Source of the DNA: Isoetes taiwanensis | Lineage: Eukaryota > Streptophyta > Lycopodiopsida > Isoetales > Isoetaceae | NCBI GenBank assembly: GCA_021234155.1 | Contig: JAJEKV010000017.1 | Coordinates: 16,288,416 to 16,352,415 of the forward strand | Reading direction: 5' to 3' | Length of the DNA: 64,000 nt | In this document: positions 42,092 to 53,571 of the stretch, piece by piece | Position numbering within the stretch: the stretch's first letter is position 1 | Layout of the letters: each line of letters opens with the position of its first letter | Notes under the pieces: generated by a model | What the model was told of the DNA's origin: nothing | What the model saw: the letters and a program-made list of their open reading frames with translations, nothing else | Databases searched by the model: none | Made by a program: the position numbers and the translations under genes

Positions 42092-43553
42092 TTGCCATCT
42101 AAAGGGGTAAAAGAAAAGACTTATGTAGCAAATTCTGCTTTGATGCTTGCATCTTCTGTTGATGCACCCCCGCCTACAGGAGCACCTACCCCTTGGAGGT
42201 CATCTGACATTATTATTCGAGTTACAGGTGTTCGCTTCTTTGAGTGGTTGTGCAAAGGATTGTCATCTTTGGCCACATTCTCTCGCTTGTTAATAATATC
42301 CACTATGGTGGATAATAAGCAGAAGGAGGTGGCATCCTATCTTCAACAACTGCACAATAAGCAAGCATCTATGGTGTACAATTCCTACCAGAGGGGATCT
42401 TTTATGAAGTGCAGGAATGTCGAGAAGCCTTTGAGCGTTTTGGGTCACCATTCATGCAGAATAGTCGTGAGGCCCATCGGCATATGGAGCAGCTTGTTGC
42501 ATGCTCGGTGGTGTGCTACTTCACTAGTCCATTTTCAGACTTGAAGCATATGGGGTCATAGTTGTCTGGGCCTCTTCGTAAGTTGGGTCTTCCAGCATCA
42601 AGGTCATAGCAAAGGATCAACGATGTTTTCTTCTCATGTTCGGTTCGCCTGAGCCAGCCGCCCACTTCATCGCATATGGTGTTGATCCTATATGCAGGCA
42701 TTTTCTTTTGTATCAGCAATATGTTCCTGGTTCTTTTTTGGGTAAACAAGATGCTCTGCTTGCTCCATTTTGGATTGCCATTGAGGATTTTCCTCCAGAA
42801 ATTCAAGATTCAGAGTTTATTATGGCCATTGCAAGTGAGATAGGGTTGCATCTTCAGCATTCTATCATGAATGGCCTGATCAAGGTTTGTGTTTCAAGAC
42901 CCATTGATCATGATTTGCCTTAGTCAATTGTTGTCCAAAGTGGTGCCCTGTTCTTTCCTTTCAAGCTGCGATTACTTAATGGCCCTGAGCTGGCTCTTAT
43001 GTTCCTTGAGGCACCTCCTTTTTTCCAGTATCGTAGACTTCTTGCATCCCATCACCTGACTCCTGCCTCTATTGCTCCTTGTCCTGCTTCTGCCGCCCCG
43101 GTACCCATGGATGTTTCCCGGCCATTTGCAGACCATTCCGTCATTGGCCCAGATGCAAATTCCTCATTGCCTGTTCCTAAAAAGTTGGAGGAGATTCAAA
43201 GGACGCAACAACAAGCGGAGGTGACTCGTAATCAATACATAGATATTGATCGTCGAGGTATCTACCCTCTGCCTAAGGACCCATCTGCTTTTTGCCAACC
43301 TCGAAAGATAGCAAAAGGCCTTAAATCTGCAATGTCCCAGCATCTACCGCAACGTGAGTCGCAAGTCGCTTCTCCTCCCATTAGTCCCCACCATGGTTGT
43401 TTCTCGCCACTTCAATGGGCTAGTATGGTTGAAGAGATTGAAGAGGTTGAAGAGGCTATTGCACTACATCAGGTTGAGAATATTGCCATTGCCGCTCTGG
43501 AGGCACCAATTAAGCTCCCTACTCCAACCCCTTTAGAACCTCAATGCAGTTAG
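42092..43553 (+). pseudogene. LINE ORF1 (DUF4283-like), broken
   Basis: Coding-like pieces with stops. At 42636-42923 is HFLLYQQYVPGSFLG, then ALLAPFWIAIEDFPPEIQDS and IASEIGLHLQ, which fit the plant L1 ORF1 (DUF4283) pattern of a W-x-I-x-x-(F/L)-P-P-E core. At 42999-43553 is a proline- and glutamine-rich tail. It precedes an endonuclease frame, as in plant L1-like elements. Confidence 0.6.
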
Positions 43554-44479
43554 TTTTGGAATGTTCAGGGGGTGCTCTCTTTCTCCCTTAAGAGGAGTTG
43601 GATATTGTTTTATCTGTTTAAGATGGATGTCCACTTTGTATGCCTGCAAGAATACAACTGTTGCAAAGGGGATACGACAAAGCTTGCAGATATGATCGGT
43701 CCATGTTTCAATGTATTGGCGGCAGCAGCTGATTCAGCTAGTGCGGGAGTTGTCATAGCTTGGCAACGTTCATTGTCGGTCACTTTTACTGAGGTGGATC
43801 GCTTTGATTGCTGGTCTTTTCTCCTGTGGCAGGACCATGGAGCTCGACGTATGGTTTGCTGAATATTTCTGCTCATAATAAGCCTCATCAAAGAGCTTCA
43901 TTATGGGCACCTTTAAGGGCCAAGATGCTTAGTATAGGTCAGGAAATTTCATGGATTCTTGTCAGAGACTTCATCATGGTCGAAACAAAAGAGGATCGAC
44001 AAGGAGCCACGTCTACTGTTGTGTCTGGATTATAGCATCAGCAATGGCATCGACTTCTCCATAATTGCAACCTATTGGAGTTAGATGGTAAAGATGCTTT
44101 CTGTTGATGCAATGGTCAGATTGGTGGGGGTCATGCAAGCTCTCGACTGGATAGGACTTCTTGGAATGCGAATGCAGTTTTGGCATTTCCAGGTTTTTTT
44201 GGTCCTGTCTTAGAGACAACTCAGTTTCAGATCATCATCCGCATTTCCTTTCAGATGAAACTTTGCTGCAGCGCCACCTTGGGCGAACGTGATTTCACCT
44301 GAATGTAAAATTCTTGAACGATGCAGCCTTCCAAGAAGCTTGCAAGGGCATTTGGACAACTGCCTTTAGCGATGTCGTGGGATGGCCGGCAAAGTGGATG
44401 CATTCATAGCAGTCAAATCTTTTGCGAAACAATGGGGCCGACAGTCTGCAATAGTAGATCATGCTTTACTAGATATGTT

Positions 44480-45298
44480 GTATTCGCCGCCTAGGGAGAG
44501 CACCCCCGAGGGGATGCATTCTACGCCCGCCACGCCTTGGCGCCGCACGAGGAGGCCCGCCGCCGCGGGGAGGCAGTTCGGCATCATGCCACAAAATTTA
44601 CGGGGTCAAGCCGCAGACCCCTAAGCCCAGCCCTTAGAGCCAATCCTTTTCCCGAAGTTACAGATCCATTTTGCCGACTTCCCTTACCTACATTGTTCCA
44701 TCGACTAGAGGTCGCCACCTTGGAGACTCGATGCGCGTTATGAGTAACGACCGGGCGTGTTTCGGCAATCGCCCTCCGATTTTCATGGGCCGCCGAGGGC
44801 GACCGGACACCGCAAGACGGCGGTGCTTTGCCGCCACAAGGCCCTATATCCCGCAAACCGATTTCGTGGTCATCGGACCGTTAAAAAGAAAAAGAGAACT
44901 CTTCCGTGGGCCCCGCCGAGGTCTCCGGATTCAAAAACATTACCGCCCACCGCCACGCCCCGGCTCGACTATTGGCCCGATTCCCTTTTCGATCGACGGC
45001 GCAAATTGCGCCATTCACACAAGATTGCCCCATCTCTTAGGATCAACTAACCCATGTCCAATTGTCGCTCACATGGAACCTTTCTCCACTTCAGTCTTCA
45101 AAGTTCTCATTTGAATACTTGCTACTACCACCAAGATCCGCGACCGGTGCCGTTCCACTCATCGGGCTCACGCTTGCGAGTCGCTCCACGACACCCACGC
45201 CCTAGTTGACTCATCGAGGCCTCGCGACTTGACTACGACAATCAACGAGGGTAGCTAAGACCAGCGGCGGCAGGCCATCCATTTTCGGGGCTAGTTGA

Positions 45299-45332
<34 letters not shown>

Positions 45333-45395
45333 ATTTCGACTTCCATGACCACCGCCCTACCTAAAAAAGGTATCCAGATTGTCTTAATCAATCAA
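44480..45395. other. GC-rich insertion inside the LINE
   Basis: Higher in GC than the flanks, ending near a short AATC repeat (about 45386). Several overlapping frames exist but none is recognised. It may be the 3' part of a GC-rich LINE like that at 4.0-7.75 kb, in plus orientation; unproven. Confidence 0.4.
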
Positions 45396-46021
45396 TATCC
45401 AATAAAAGGTAGATTCTAGAACTTTTATATATATTTGGGCTTGCGGCCGGTTAACTTTGAAGATGTTGACTTTTGTATAGGCTTCTAGTTTTAATGAAAA
45501 TAAAATTGAGCTAAGAGGTGTCACATGATGTCAACCATGTCATCCTTGCGTCTGTAAGACAACTTAGTACTCTCGCAGCCAACAGAGCTCAAATAGCATC
45601 TCCATGACCACTTTCAGATATTTTTTGCTGAGAAACATCTACCCTTTCAGTAAAAAATCCAAGACGCAGTTCTATCTAGATTATCTCCCATTATTTCTGA
45701 AGGGCGGCGTCTATCAATAGAAGCTGCTATAAGCGATGCTGATCTGAGTTCGACAATATTTGAACTTAAAAAGGGGAAGTGCCCAGGATTGGATGGTATA
45801 CCAATTGAGTTTTTTCAAGAATATTGAGTGGTTGGAGCCAGATGTATTTGATGCTTTTTGTGACTTCCATCGATCCACTGCCCTGGACAAAATTTTGAAT
45901 ACAGGTGCCATCTCGTTGATCCCCAAGGTAAAAGATCCACAGACTATTGCAGATTGGTGACCCGTCACTTTATTATCATCGGTATATAAAATATTTGCTA
46001 AGGCATTAGGCTTAGCATCTG

Positions 46022-46335
46022 GTGCTAGTGTGATCTCATACTCCACGCCTCTATAGGGTGTAACTCACAGATTTCATCCGGAAATACATCATGGAACTCC
46101 TTGATTAACCTTGCTACTGGTCTGGGCAGCTGATTCAAGTTCGGCTCCCTTTGCTTTTCTTGACCTGGCTCAATTGCCTCTAGCTTAAGGATGTATTCCA
46201 CCTTATCCCTCATTAAGCTTTTGTGCAATTGCTTCAAAGAGATACACTGCATGGCTGAAAGGACTTTGTTACCTTTGACTATAAAGCGGTTCCTATCGGA
46301 TGCTATGATGGAGATTTTGTACTTAAAGGCGCAAT
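46022..46335 (-). mobile_element. Ty3/gypsy pol fragment nested in LINE RT
   Basis: The minus strand reads PVARLIKEFHDVFPDEI, the segment between protease and RT of gypsy elements, preceded by NRFIVKGNKVLSAMQC. The plus-strand LINE RT motifs continue on both sides. Confidence 0.7.
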
Positions 46336-47225
46336 CTTAATAATGGCTGCATATAAAGGGATCTATTGGACACGTCAGCAAAATCATCATGTTGTGTATC
46401 TTAAACTTGATTTTGCTATGTGCTAATGATGCGCAAATTAGGATCCGGACAACAATTCACGCCAGACATCATGAAGTTGCATCTCTCTGCTCGAGCTGTT
46501 GTTCTCTTTCATGGTGAGCCACCAACGATCTTCCCACTTGGTCGAGGTATTCGTTAGGGATGCCCTTTAGCATCACTCCTTTTCACAATTGTCGCGGAGA
46601 TGCTATCGCAGTTATTTCGTGTTGCATTAGCGGAGGGGATCCTTCAGGGTCTCGCTGTGGAGGATGGTACACAGGAAGTTTGCAATCAATATGCTGATGA
46701 CACCTCTTTCTCGTTGCTAACTCCGAGAACCTTGAAGCTGCAAAACTGCTTTTAGACACATTCTCTTTGGCTTCTGGTGTATTAGTGGATTGGCAAAAGT
46801 GTACGACCTTATGGACATTAAACACTCCAATTCCGCCATGCCTTCATGATTATCCATGGAAGCTTCTTGCTCACGGACAGGCCACAAAGCTAGTTGGAAT
46901 TTCGGTGGGCATTCATGTTGGTGTAGGAGCAGCATGGGCATAAATTATTAAGGGTTTGGAGAAACACCTATTCTGGTGGTTGACTGCAAAGTTATCCCTC
47001 GCTGGTTGTATTACAGTTTCTAAATCAGTGCTCAACAGTACCCATGTATATATGGCGAATTAATATGATTTGGGGACCCATGGGGGACCATTCGAGTAAA
47101 TTTTGAGGAGGCAGCACTTAATTATCATATATAGAGGTTCAAACCTCAATATTTCATGTTTTTGCCCAGTTGGTTGGGGCACGATAATTAGAGTGTCATA
47201 TCAAACAAACATTTGGTTGCAATGA

Positions 47226-47395
47226 AATAGTTCAGCACATAGATGTGCATATACATGTTAGTGAGAAGCATTATAATTTTTTTTCGTTTTTCCAAATTAC
47301 TCTAGAAACATTTTCCATGAGTAATCATTTCAATCTCAATGGTCGCCATACTGCAAACTATTGATTTTCAGTTGTGGTTTTTTCACACAAATTTC
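47226..47395. repeat. ~170-bp dispersed direct repeat, copy 1
   Basis: AATAGTTCAGCACATAGATG... through CTGCAAACTATTGATTTTCA; about 90% like 48221-48390 by eye. Non-coding. Confidence 0.8.
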
Positions 47396-48220
47396 AGATA
47401 TATATTTTGTGGGTGCAGCAATTATTTTTTGAATCCGATGCCCAGGAATAAATTCGAAGTTTGAGTTCTGAGGTTTGGATTGTTTTTTAACCCAGTGATA
47501 AGCCTATAGTAAAAAATTCAAATTAATATTTAATCCGTAATATGAAAAATTTGAATTGTTTTTTTAACCCATGATAATTTATAGCAAAAAATTCAAAGTT
47601 GAAGTTGTGAGGTTTCGATCCTCAGACCTCTTGATTTCCACAATGTCTGCAAGCGCTCTTGAGTGGTCATAGAGTTTTGAGGTTTCGATCCTCAGGCCTC
47701 TTGCTTACAAAGATGGCACAAGCACTCTTCCACTAGGCTACAACCCCAATTAAAGTTTTATTTATATTTTGTTTAATATTTAACCCCGATTTAGATTTTA
47801 AATATTAGACCCCATGGCCTGAAGGTAGTGTAGTGATTCGACACCCACTTGCCCAAAGACGTGCCTTCAATTTATTACAAGCATGTATTGTGGCATGTTC
47901 ATCTACGAGTCTGTATAATAATACAAGTCTAGAAATACAAGTTCAACATGTTGTATATGACATGTACGTGTCTAAAGAATCACTTTCTCAAAGACGAGCT
48001 TTTCTTCGATTGCAACCCAATAGTATTAATCATATAATTTTGATTAGTACAAGACATTAGTGCGGTGCCATAGGCACCACATTTCTTGTCATATTTAGAT
48101 CTGATGAGAAGCAAACGAGAGTGAACATTTATACACAAGCTGCTCAAAAGAACATATTTCAAATGCAAGCTCTAACTGAACTGTACACCAATATATTAGC
48201 AGAAGCATTTGTAGCACCGA
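47396..48220. other. AT-rich spacer with a short duplication, no gene
   Basis: Contains a local repeat GAGGTTTCGATCCTCAG at about 47609 and 47679. No coding frame of note. Confidence 0.4.
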
Positions 48221-48390
48221 AATAGTTCAGCACGTAGATGTGTACATACGTGTTAGCGAGAAGCATTATAATTTTTTTTTTTTTTTTTTTTCAAATTATT
48301 CTAGAAACATTTTCCATGAATAAACATTTCAATCTCAATGGTCACCATATTGCAAACTATTAATTTTCAATTGTGGTTTATTTTCATAGA
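48221..48390. repeat. ~170-bp dispersed direct repeat, copy 2
   Basis: Partner of 47226-47395. Contains an expanded T-run at about 48272-48290. Confidence 0.8.
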
Positions 48391-48449
48391 TAAATTTCAC
48401 ACCATCTCTTCTATCATTGCGACTCATCTAGCTAATTTTGAGAGCAAGC

Positions 48450-48496
48450 ACATGACAGACAGATAGATAGGTAGGTAGTAGGTAGATAGATAGATG
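48450..48496. repeat. (GATA/GGTA)n microsatellite
   Basis: Interrupted GATA and GGTA repeats. The flanking region to 49500 holds no recognisable gene. Confidence 0.8.
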
Positions 48497-49524
48497 CTCT
48501 CATTTTAAGAACAATGTTACGTCAACTTATAAAAAACTTGATACATTTATGAGAATAACAGTAAAACTAAGATATTTTATCTCCTCAGCTGTTGCTACGA
48601 ATTAAGAAGTGATAGTATACTTGGTTTTCACTGCGTATGTTTTCTTTGCTACCTTTCTTACTCTGTTAGGGACTTCTATAAAATGCCCTTAGAATTGAGG
48701 TAGGCAAGCAAGACTTCTTGTTATTGCTTCGGCCATCACAGCTGAAGGACGTCGATATATTTCCATGTCAGGATCCTCACCTTTATGTTTCTTTCACAAG
48801 CTTACTATGCTGGGGCCATTTAATGAAATAAAGTGCTACCACTTCCGGCTTTAGCTTTGAACAACTATGATTCTAAGCTCTTCATTTGATGGAGGCTCTT
48901 CATTTGAATTGCAATCAGGTTATGAAACCTAAATCCTGAGTTCGAGACCTTCATCAATAAGTCTTCTCGGATGTATCATGGGCAACTAGAAGGAGCGCAA
49001 CAAAAATGGAAACAAGAAAATTCCTTGCCAAATATGTTAAACCGCTTTCATAGAGTCTACGAAGTCTAAAACCTTCACATCATCGTCTGCTATTCATCGG
49101 TTAATTGATGGTTTAGGGTTTTTCTTCTTGATTTTTAAATGCCTAATATGCTCTCATTTCCCCTACTTTTATTACAAATCTAAGCTCTGGCTATAGTAGA
49201 CGATAGGATTGTATACGCAGAATGTAAGACAACACTTCAATACAGAGTGGTCCCAAGGACTTATTCAATCTAATGGTGTTATTCTAGAACCACAAAATTC
49301 AACAGGCTCTATTAAATAGAGCCCCTAGTCTTAGCCAATAGATCAAGCTGCAGGCGTGATCTAACCAATAGATTAAGCCACAAGCATCGGTGCATAGGTA
49401 ACTTTTTTGAAAATGCCACTTGGATTTTTTGTCGAATTTTGTGGGATGCCAGTTGGACTTTTTGATGGGAGTTGATCGTTGATATAATTTTAAGATATGT
49501 ATTTTAAACAGGGTTAACAACACA

Positions 49525-50300
49525 TTGTACCAACATGTATTTTTGCCTGGGGCCCACGCTTCTCCATCTCCTGCCTCAACAACATCCTTGTTGCTCTTGG
49601 ACGACACTCCGAGTCCAGCACAAAACAGACTGCCACCACCTTTCCAACCGTCACCAAGCCCAGTAAGAAGTAGGTTGCCTCCTCCTTTCATTCCATCTCC
49701 ACCTGTACAAAACAGGCTCCCACCACCTTTTGTATCGTCACCAGAAACCATACAGGCTGCACCACAACAAGTGATTCGAAGCAGAATGCCGCCACCATTT
49801 GTAGCTTCTCCTGCTTCAGAAAGAAGTACCAAGGACCACAACATGCTCACAAGAATGTGAGATTTTCCATAACTTTTCTCACCATGACCTCACTACAAAT
49901 GAGGACGATGTCACAAGATCGACACCTCTTCATGCAACTGTTGTGACATATGGGTTTACAGAATTTCAAACAGCAATAAGAGAAATGTTGTTAGGACCCA
50001 TCATCAAAGCGATGCCACAACTTCTGCTGCCACAACATCCTATGGCCCATCACCTACATTTAACAGTGTTCCTCCGAATTTTTCGGTTACAGTTTCACGT
50101 GGTTTGTTTTCCTCTAGAAACACACCACTGAGAGAAGAATAGGACACTCCTAGAGTGGAACTCTCCTCAGAAAATGAAGACCCCGATGAGGAGCAACGAG
50201 ATTACATATTCTCCAGCCAATCTTCAAATAAATTAAAGGTGGACTTCAGCTTGAGAGCATGTTCTTCTGTAAGAAGAAGAAATCTTATGAATGAGCATAG
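49525..50300 (+). pseudogene. Proline-rich repeat protein fragment
   Basis: The frame 49525-49860 carries four copies of a motif of the form (N/S)R(L/M)PPPF(Q/I/V)xSP. After a stop, coding-like sequence continues in another frame (TSYGPSPTFNSVPPNFSVTV, SSENEDPDEEQRDYIFSSQS) to about 50310. No family recognised. It may be a captured host exon or the ORF1 of the LINE whose 3' end follows directly. Confidence 0.4.
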
Positions 50301-50305
50301 GAAAA

Positions 50306-50707
50306 GGTAGGCCCTTTGTGCCCCACCTGCAAAGTGAACGACAAGACCTTGGAACATTGATTGATAGAATGTTCTGATTTGTAAGCAATCTGGAATTGGT
50401 GCGAGAAAAGGTTTGGCAATACACTGGGGCCAACTAGATTCTCTTGGACATCAAACTAGTGGAATGGGTACAGTCTAAATGCATTGCCTTTCAAATAGTC
50501 AGGACATGGATGCTATGGATCATATGGAAGAGAAGAAGAGCAATTGTATTCTGTGAAGAATACACCGCAGGTACACAATTGGTGTATGCTTTGAAGAGGT
50601 GCTTAAGAAAATACAAATGCATACATGACTGTGAGACTATCTTGAAAGAGGTAGTTTGGGGAACTTTCATCAAATTCTAGTAGCTAGAGGTCCAAAAAAA
50701 AAAAAAA
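50306..50707 (+). pseudogene. LINE 3' end (zf-RVT and C-terminus) with poly-A
   Basis: A zinc-binding RT motif (CPTCKVNDKTLEH, then ECSDL) is followed by WMLWIIWKRRRAIVFCEEY and a stop at 50678-50680. An A-run lies at about 50694-50707. The WKRRR segment matches the LINE at 2.85-3.97 kb. It is 5'-truncated; the joining of the proline-rich piece to it may mark an insertion or a transduction. Confidence 0.75.
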
Positions 50708-51000
50708 GATGATCTTGAGCAGTACAAATATTCCATCAAGAGAAACATACAAAAAGTTATTATCTCCAAACTTAAAGATATTATCCTTTGTAGATAGTAC
50801 TTACTCTCTCAAAATCTTATGTCAAGGGCTGAAAACTTAGAGATATTACCCTTTATAAATATTATCTAATTTCAATGGTTAATAAGACCAAAAAAGGTAT
50901 TATCTATCAAAGACATTAACGACAATAGCACACACCAACATGTAAATGAATGTGAATGCCATTTAAGACATTTTAGGACATATTTTAAATAATGTTTTAA

Positions 51001-52581
51001 CTAATGAGAGACCTGGACCCATATTGCAGTACTGGGTACACCTTCATACATCACAAAAAGCATATAATAGCCAGGTGGAGCGACATTTGGATTGGGAGGG
51101 GCTATAACTCCAATTCGGTAGGCCCATCCTAAATTTCTCTGGTTTCTTACTTGCAATTTTAGTAGCCTTTGCCCTTGAGAATAAGAATGGGTTGTAAATG
51201 GAGCATTTACCAAACTTACTTCTACATCTTGGTTTAGGGGAGATTGTATTGCAATAGTTAACGTGAACATAGATCCATAACTAACTTTGTTAGGGTTAGA
51301 CCACCAAGCAATCTTGGGTCTAAATGCATCGAAAGCCGAGTTCAAGTATTGGGGAGAGAAGGCCTCGATGCGAAGCTCAGTTGGGAAGTCTCCAGTAAAT
51401 GTATAAACTTCATGAGTGTTACTACCTGCTATTAGCACCCTTCCATCTGGGAGAAGATTTGCCGTGGAATGATATACTCGAGGGATGGAAGCGGGAGCTT
51501 GTTTCATGAAGGAATGTTGATTGGGATTGTACACCACAGGAGCAAGTGCAGGCGTCTTAGCAGCTCCCCAACCTTGGCAACCATTACGTGCTCCATTTAT
51601 AATGAGCACATCCCCATTTGGTAATAGTACCATGTCCCCCATTGTTCTTCTTATGGGCATTTGTTCGAGTTTCCATTGGGGATTAGAATCTGTCAACATC
51701 ATTCTCCCACAACTCATAGATGCAGGAAGGTATAGCGAGGTATTAAGCGAAGCTCCATATTTTGCACCGCCACATACCATCACTTCCGCATTTGAGAACA
51801 CATCGCTATAATTTAGAGGAAGTAGGACTGAAGAACCAGCAGATGGATAATTCCTTGGGTTACCAGGGAGGTCTGGAAACTTCTTAATGACTGAATCGGA
51901 AGTGTAATTATATAGAATCGATTGCGTGTTAGCAAAGATAAAAAGGTTTCCATCTGGAAGGAGATGCACAAAAGGGTAGAGGGTGTCACCTTGAGCATCA
52001 TAAGCCTTAGCAAGGAGTTCGAGATAAATAGTTCCTTTACCATTAGGAGGGACATATTCAAGGGTAACTTCACCACGGCCACCGACCACTATCTGTGTGC
52101 CATCTGGAAGGAGCTGGTTGGTGGCGTACCAACGGCCAGATTGAAGGGATTGGGAGGAGGACTCGATCCAGTCACAGGAGCCGTTGGATTGGCAGGGGTT
52201 GAAGGAACGGATTTTTGTGAAGCCATCCCGGTCACCTCCGGTCTGGATGAGGGTACCATTGGGGTCGATTTGACCGGATGAGCACCAAGTGTCGGTGAAG
52301 ATGAAGAGCGGTCGGATGGACCGGGAGACCGGATCAAGGAGGGCGGAATGAGCGGTGCAATCGTGCGTGGACCTAAGATCCTGGGGATTGTCCCGGCAGA
52401 CGCCGGTAGGCAGAGGCAGCTGCGAAGGGCCAATATTGGTCCGATCCAATAGGACCACGTTGCCGAACCGGGTAACGACGGTATGCATGGAAGCTATACC
52501 TGCATTTTGTATTAGCAATTCCCAGCTTCCTTGTGCTTTGCATTGCACCACCAATAACATGAAAATCAATACAATGCCCAT
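51001..52581 (-). CDS. Glyoxal/galactose-oxidase-like secreted copper radical oxidase (copy 1)
   Basis: A single-exon gene of 526 residues from ATG 52579-52581 (the frame extends four codons upstream, without an ATG). It has a secretion signal (MGIVLIFMLLVVQCKA), an N-terminal glyoxal-oxidase beta-propeller and a C-terminal DUF1929 domain. Copper-radical residues of the family are in place: Cys100 (TWCSSGQ), Tyr152 (RWYATNQ), Tyr370-His371 (RVYHSTANLLPDGR) and His465 (FTTHSYSQGQR). Such enzymes oxidise aldehydes or sugar alcohols outside the cell and make hydrogen peroxide; plant members act in cell walls and pollen. The actual substrate is unknown. Copy 2 lies about 1 kb upstream in the same orientation. 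No lesions seen. Confidence 0.93.
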   Translation of the reverse strand: MGIVLIFMLLVVQCKAQGSWELLIQNAGIASMHTVVTRFGNVVLLDRTNIGPSQLPLPTGVCRDNPQDLRSTHDCTAHSALLDPVSRSIRPLFIFTDTWCSSGQIDPNGTLIQTGGDRDGFTKIRSFNPCQSNGSCDWIESSSQSLQSGRWYATNQLLPDGTQIVVGGRGEVTLEYVPPNGKGTIYLELLAKAYDAQGDTLYPFVHLLPDGNLFIFANTQSILYNYTSDSVIKKFPDLPGNPRNYPSAGSSVLLPLNYSDVFSNAEVMVCGGAKYGASLNTSLYLPASMSCGRMMLTDSNPQWKLEQMPIRRTMGDMVLLPNGDVLIINGARNGCQGWGAAKTPALAPVVYNPNQHSFMKQAPASIPRVYHSTANLLPDGRVLIAGSNTHEVYTFTGDFPTELRIEAFSPQYLNSAFDAFRPKIAWWSNPNKVSYGSMFTLTIAIQSPLNQDVEVSLVNAPFTTHSYSQGQRLLKLQVRNQRNLGWAYRIGVIAPPNPNVAPPGYYMLFVMYEGVPSTAIWVQVSH

Positions 52582-53571
52582 CTTAGCACCCACCCGTTTA
52601 ACTTTCTAATAACACATCCAAATAAAACACTTCCATTCACCACGACCAAATTGAATTGATTTTCATCCACTAGACCAATGAGAAGCACTTGGACTGCCCT
52701 TCCACACCACCAAGGAATTGAATTGAATAAAATTAAACTGTTTTGGCTATCTATTCACAAACATGCACCTCGCATATATATCTTGCAAATCAAAAGCCTC
52801 GGGCTAAATGGCTTCTAAATTTGAACATCGAACAATGTTCTTATAAGTGCCAATGTGTTTATAGACCACACGGCAATGGCGGCTGCACACAAGGTATCTT
52901 TGCTATCCTTAGAGGTCACTCCAAGTGTGGTATCAATGCCTTAAAGAACTAGGATACAAGATCCCCCTCTTTTCGTTGCTATGTGGGCCCATTTTCCTCC
53001 AAATGATACTCTCTCAAGGTCTTTGTAAAGGTAAACGTTAAATTAGATCTCTATAATATATTTCAACCCTTTCCATACTTTGGCTATGTTGCTCGTGGCG
53101 TGTCACGTCATAGTTACATACATAAAGGAAAAAATAAGCCATGGGATAATTATCGTGGTTTATTTAATCAATCATTTCGAATGCTACTAAATCCCAAGTA
53201 CTTTACACTTTAGAATGTGTCGCCATAATCGTCATAGATCCCAGAAGGGATACTGCCAAAGTGGTATGTCGTTAAACTACTAAATTAAATTAAATTAAAT
53301 TATTAATTTATTAAATTGAGGTAAGCCAATAAAAAATAAAATGAGTCACATGAATGTGATACTTTAGAGAATTTGTGGCTTAAATCCTTAATGTATCGTT
53401 TGTTGAGGAATACTCTTAAAGAATTTTGCATCCATCATTAATAAACGATTAATATGGTCATATTTTCTTGAAAGTTGGTTTTTATTCTCATATATCAAAC
53501 ATTTATATAACAAATGCGGCCAATGTTCTTCAGAATATTGAACATAGAGTCATGTTAAGTTGAACATAGTC
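52582..53571. other. Spacer between the oxidase genes
   Basis: The presumed promoter of copy 1 and 3' region of copy 2. AT-rich, with a (AAATT)n patch at about 53281-53310. No gene. Confidence 0.5.

Larger units (their letters stand above)
43554..47080 (+). pseudogene. L1-like LINE ORF2 (endonuclease and RT) with nested insertions
   Basis: Starts WNVQGVLSFSLKRSW (APE endonuclease) with VCLQEYN and GVVIAWQRSL. The endonuclease end lies in shifted frames to about 44470 (KFLNDAAFQEACKGIW). After a GC-rich insertion, RT restarts at about 45690: KKGKCPGLDGIPIEFFQEY, AISLIPKVKDPQTIADW then a TGA in place of Arg, then PVTLLSSVYKIFAKALGL. A 0.3-kb gypsy fragment interrupts (46022-46335). RT then continues with VVYLKLDFAM, RGIR then TAG in place of Gln, then GCPLA, and catalytic YADD near 46690-46701. 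Traces continue to about 47080. The 3' end is not recognised. Confidence 0.82.
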
